Source: Candidatus Adlerbacteria bacterium
GTDB lineage: Bacteria; Patescibacteriota; Minisyncoccia; Phycocordibacterales; SBAW01
DNA: 30,483 bases
Assembly: GCA_903824155.1 (NCBI GenBank)
Contig: CAIJVL010000001.1
Location: 1 to 30,483 of the forward strand
Reading direction: 5' to 3'
The translations under genes and the position numbers were made by a program. The notes below the pieces were generated by a model that searched no databases, had not been told where the DNA came from, and saw only the letters and a list, made by a program, of their open reading frames with translations. Positions 30,087-30,483 of this stretch are shown piece by piece; position 1 is the first letter of the stretch; every line of letters starts with the position of its first letter.

Positions 30087-30483
30087 ATGCCAAGAGAACA
30101 GCATCTCTACCAGCGCAAAGGCGTCTGGTGGCTGCGAGCCACCATCGCAGGTAGAGAGCATCGCGAGAGCCTACGAACAAAGAATGTCGCGCTTGCTCGG
30201 AAAATCCGCGACAAACGGCTTGAGGAAATCAGCGCGGCGCGGCGGTTCGGGATCGCCAAGCGGACATGGGAAGACGCAGTAATAGCCTGGGCCGATCATA
30301 TCGACGGGCAGATTCAGCCGACGACGGCGAAACGATACGGCGTAAGCTTGGGCCAATGCCTGCCGTTTCTGACGGGCAAAGACATAGCCGGGATCGACGG
30401 TCCTGTGATCGCGGACCTTATGGCTGCGCGCAAGAGGGCAGGTGCCACGACAGCGACAATACGGCGCGACTTGACTGCTATCA
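30087..30483 (+). CDS. tyrosine recombinase (phage-type integrase), 3' truncated by window edge
   Basis: The frame from the ATG at 30087 is open to the last base, giving 132 residues with no stop. The start MPREQHLYQRKGVWWLRATI, then GREHRESLRTKNVALARKIR, is the arm-type DNA-binding domain found at the N-terminus of many phage and island integrases. Residues about 60-132 (TWEDAVIAWADHI, TAKRYGVSLGQCLPFLTGKD, IADLMAARKRAGATTATIRR) look like the SAM-like core-binding domain. The catalytic R...H-x-x-R...Y lies beyond the window. GC content and CGG/GCG codon use are much higher than in the rest of the window and look proteobacterial. The GAGGCGG about 3-9 bases before the ATG could be its Shine-Dalgarno. 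Confidence 0.75.
   Translation, partial: MPREQHLYQRKGVWWLRATIAGREHRESLRTKNVALARKIRDKRLEEISAARRFGIAKRTWEDAVIAWADHIDGQIQPTTAKRYGVSLGQCLPFLTGKDIAGIDGPVIADLMAARKRAGATTATIRRDLTAI

Noticed and set aside
30075..30180. N-terminal part of an apparent 104-residue frame ending in the Nramp fragment
   Set aside because: These residues are antisense to the integrase and do not resemble a transporter, so they are an accident of the junction.
1..30483. tRNA, rRNA, CRISPR arrays or UGA recoding
   Set aside because: By eye I saw no cloverleaf with a GTTCGA-type loop in the gaps, no spaced direct repeats and no rRNA stretches; TGA ends several genes normally. A covariance-model scan was not possible.

Overview
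The window reads as a stretch of a small-genome bacterium of the Patescibacteria/CPR type, probably a Parcubacteria-like lineage. This is inferred from gene content and style, not from a marker gene. Genes are tightly packed, often overlapping by 4 to 35 bases. Glycosyltransferases and RsmI are short. A VirD4/TraD-like ATPase with a proline-rich tail, a lamin-tail surface protein and membrane-anchored fasciclin-domain proteins are all present. TGA is used as a normal stop (for example at 1388-1390 and 16288-16290), so the UGA-recoded CPR lineages do not fit. No rRNA, tRNA or CRISPR array was seen, and no intergenic gap exceeds about 100 bases.

Region 1 (about 1-21065) is a surface-glycan island. 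The plus-strand block 1-2710 holds an FkbM methyltransferase (cut by the window edge), an AT-rich SAM methyltransferase and a Wzx-like flippase. The minus-strand block 2637-9841 holds a GT4, a methyltransferase, two tandem GT9 enzymes, a second FkbM methyltransferase, a GT39-like membrane glycosyltransferase and an exostosin-like enzyme. A plus-strand Gfo/Idh/MocA oxidoreductase follows. The minus block 10760-15659 holds three GT4 enzymes, a shortened UDP-sugar-dehydrogenase-like protein and an FAD oxidoreductase. Next are a plus-strand pair (an N-terminal-only GT-B domain and an APH-like kinase), an inositol-monophosphatase-family phosphatase, an unrecognised 228-residue protein in its own transcription unit, another GT4 and an extended SDR sugar epimerase/dehydratase. 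Together these would make, modify and flip a methylated glycan across the membrane.

Region 2 (21072-24660, minus) holds the lamin-tail surface protein, the VirD4/TraD-like ATPase, a two-helix membrane protein with its own terminator, and RsmI. Region 3 (24747-25106, plus) is a 106-residue Cys-rich protein with its own promoter and a strong terminator. Region 4 (25105-29770, minus) holds two tandem anchored fasciclin proteins followed by murD-murI-murC, so glutamate racemase sits between two peptidoglycan ligases.

At the right edge, the 3' end of an Nramp-type metal transporter gene stops abruptly near 30072. It is followed head-on by the 5' end of a GC-rich, proteobacterial-looking tyrosine recombinase that runs off the window. 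This is either a mobile-element insertion or a chimeric join. Separately, several minus-strand genes and one plus-strand gene have a -10 hexamer placed 6 or 7 bases before the ATG, which suggests leaderless transcription.
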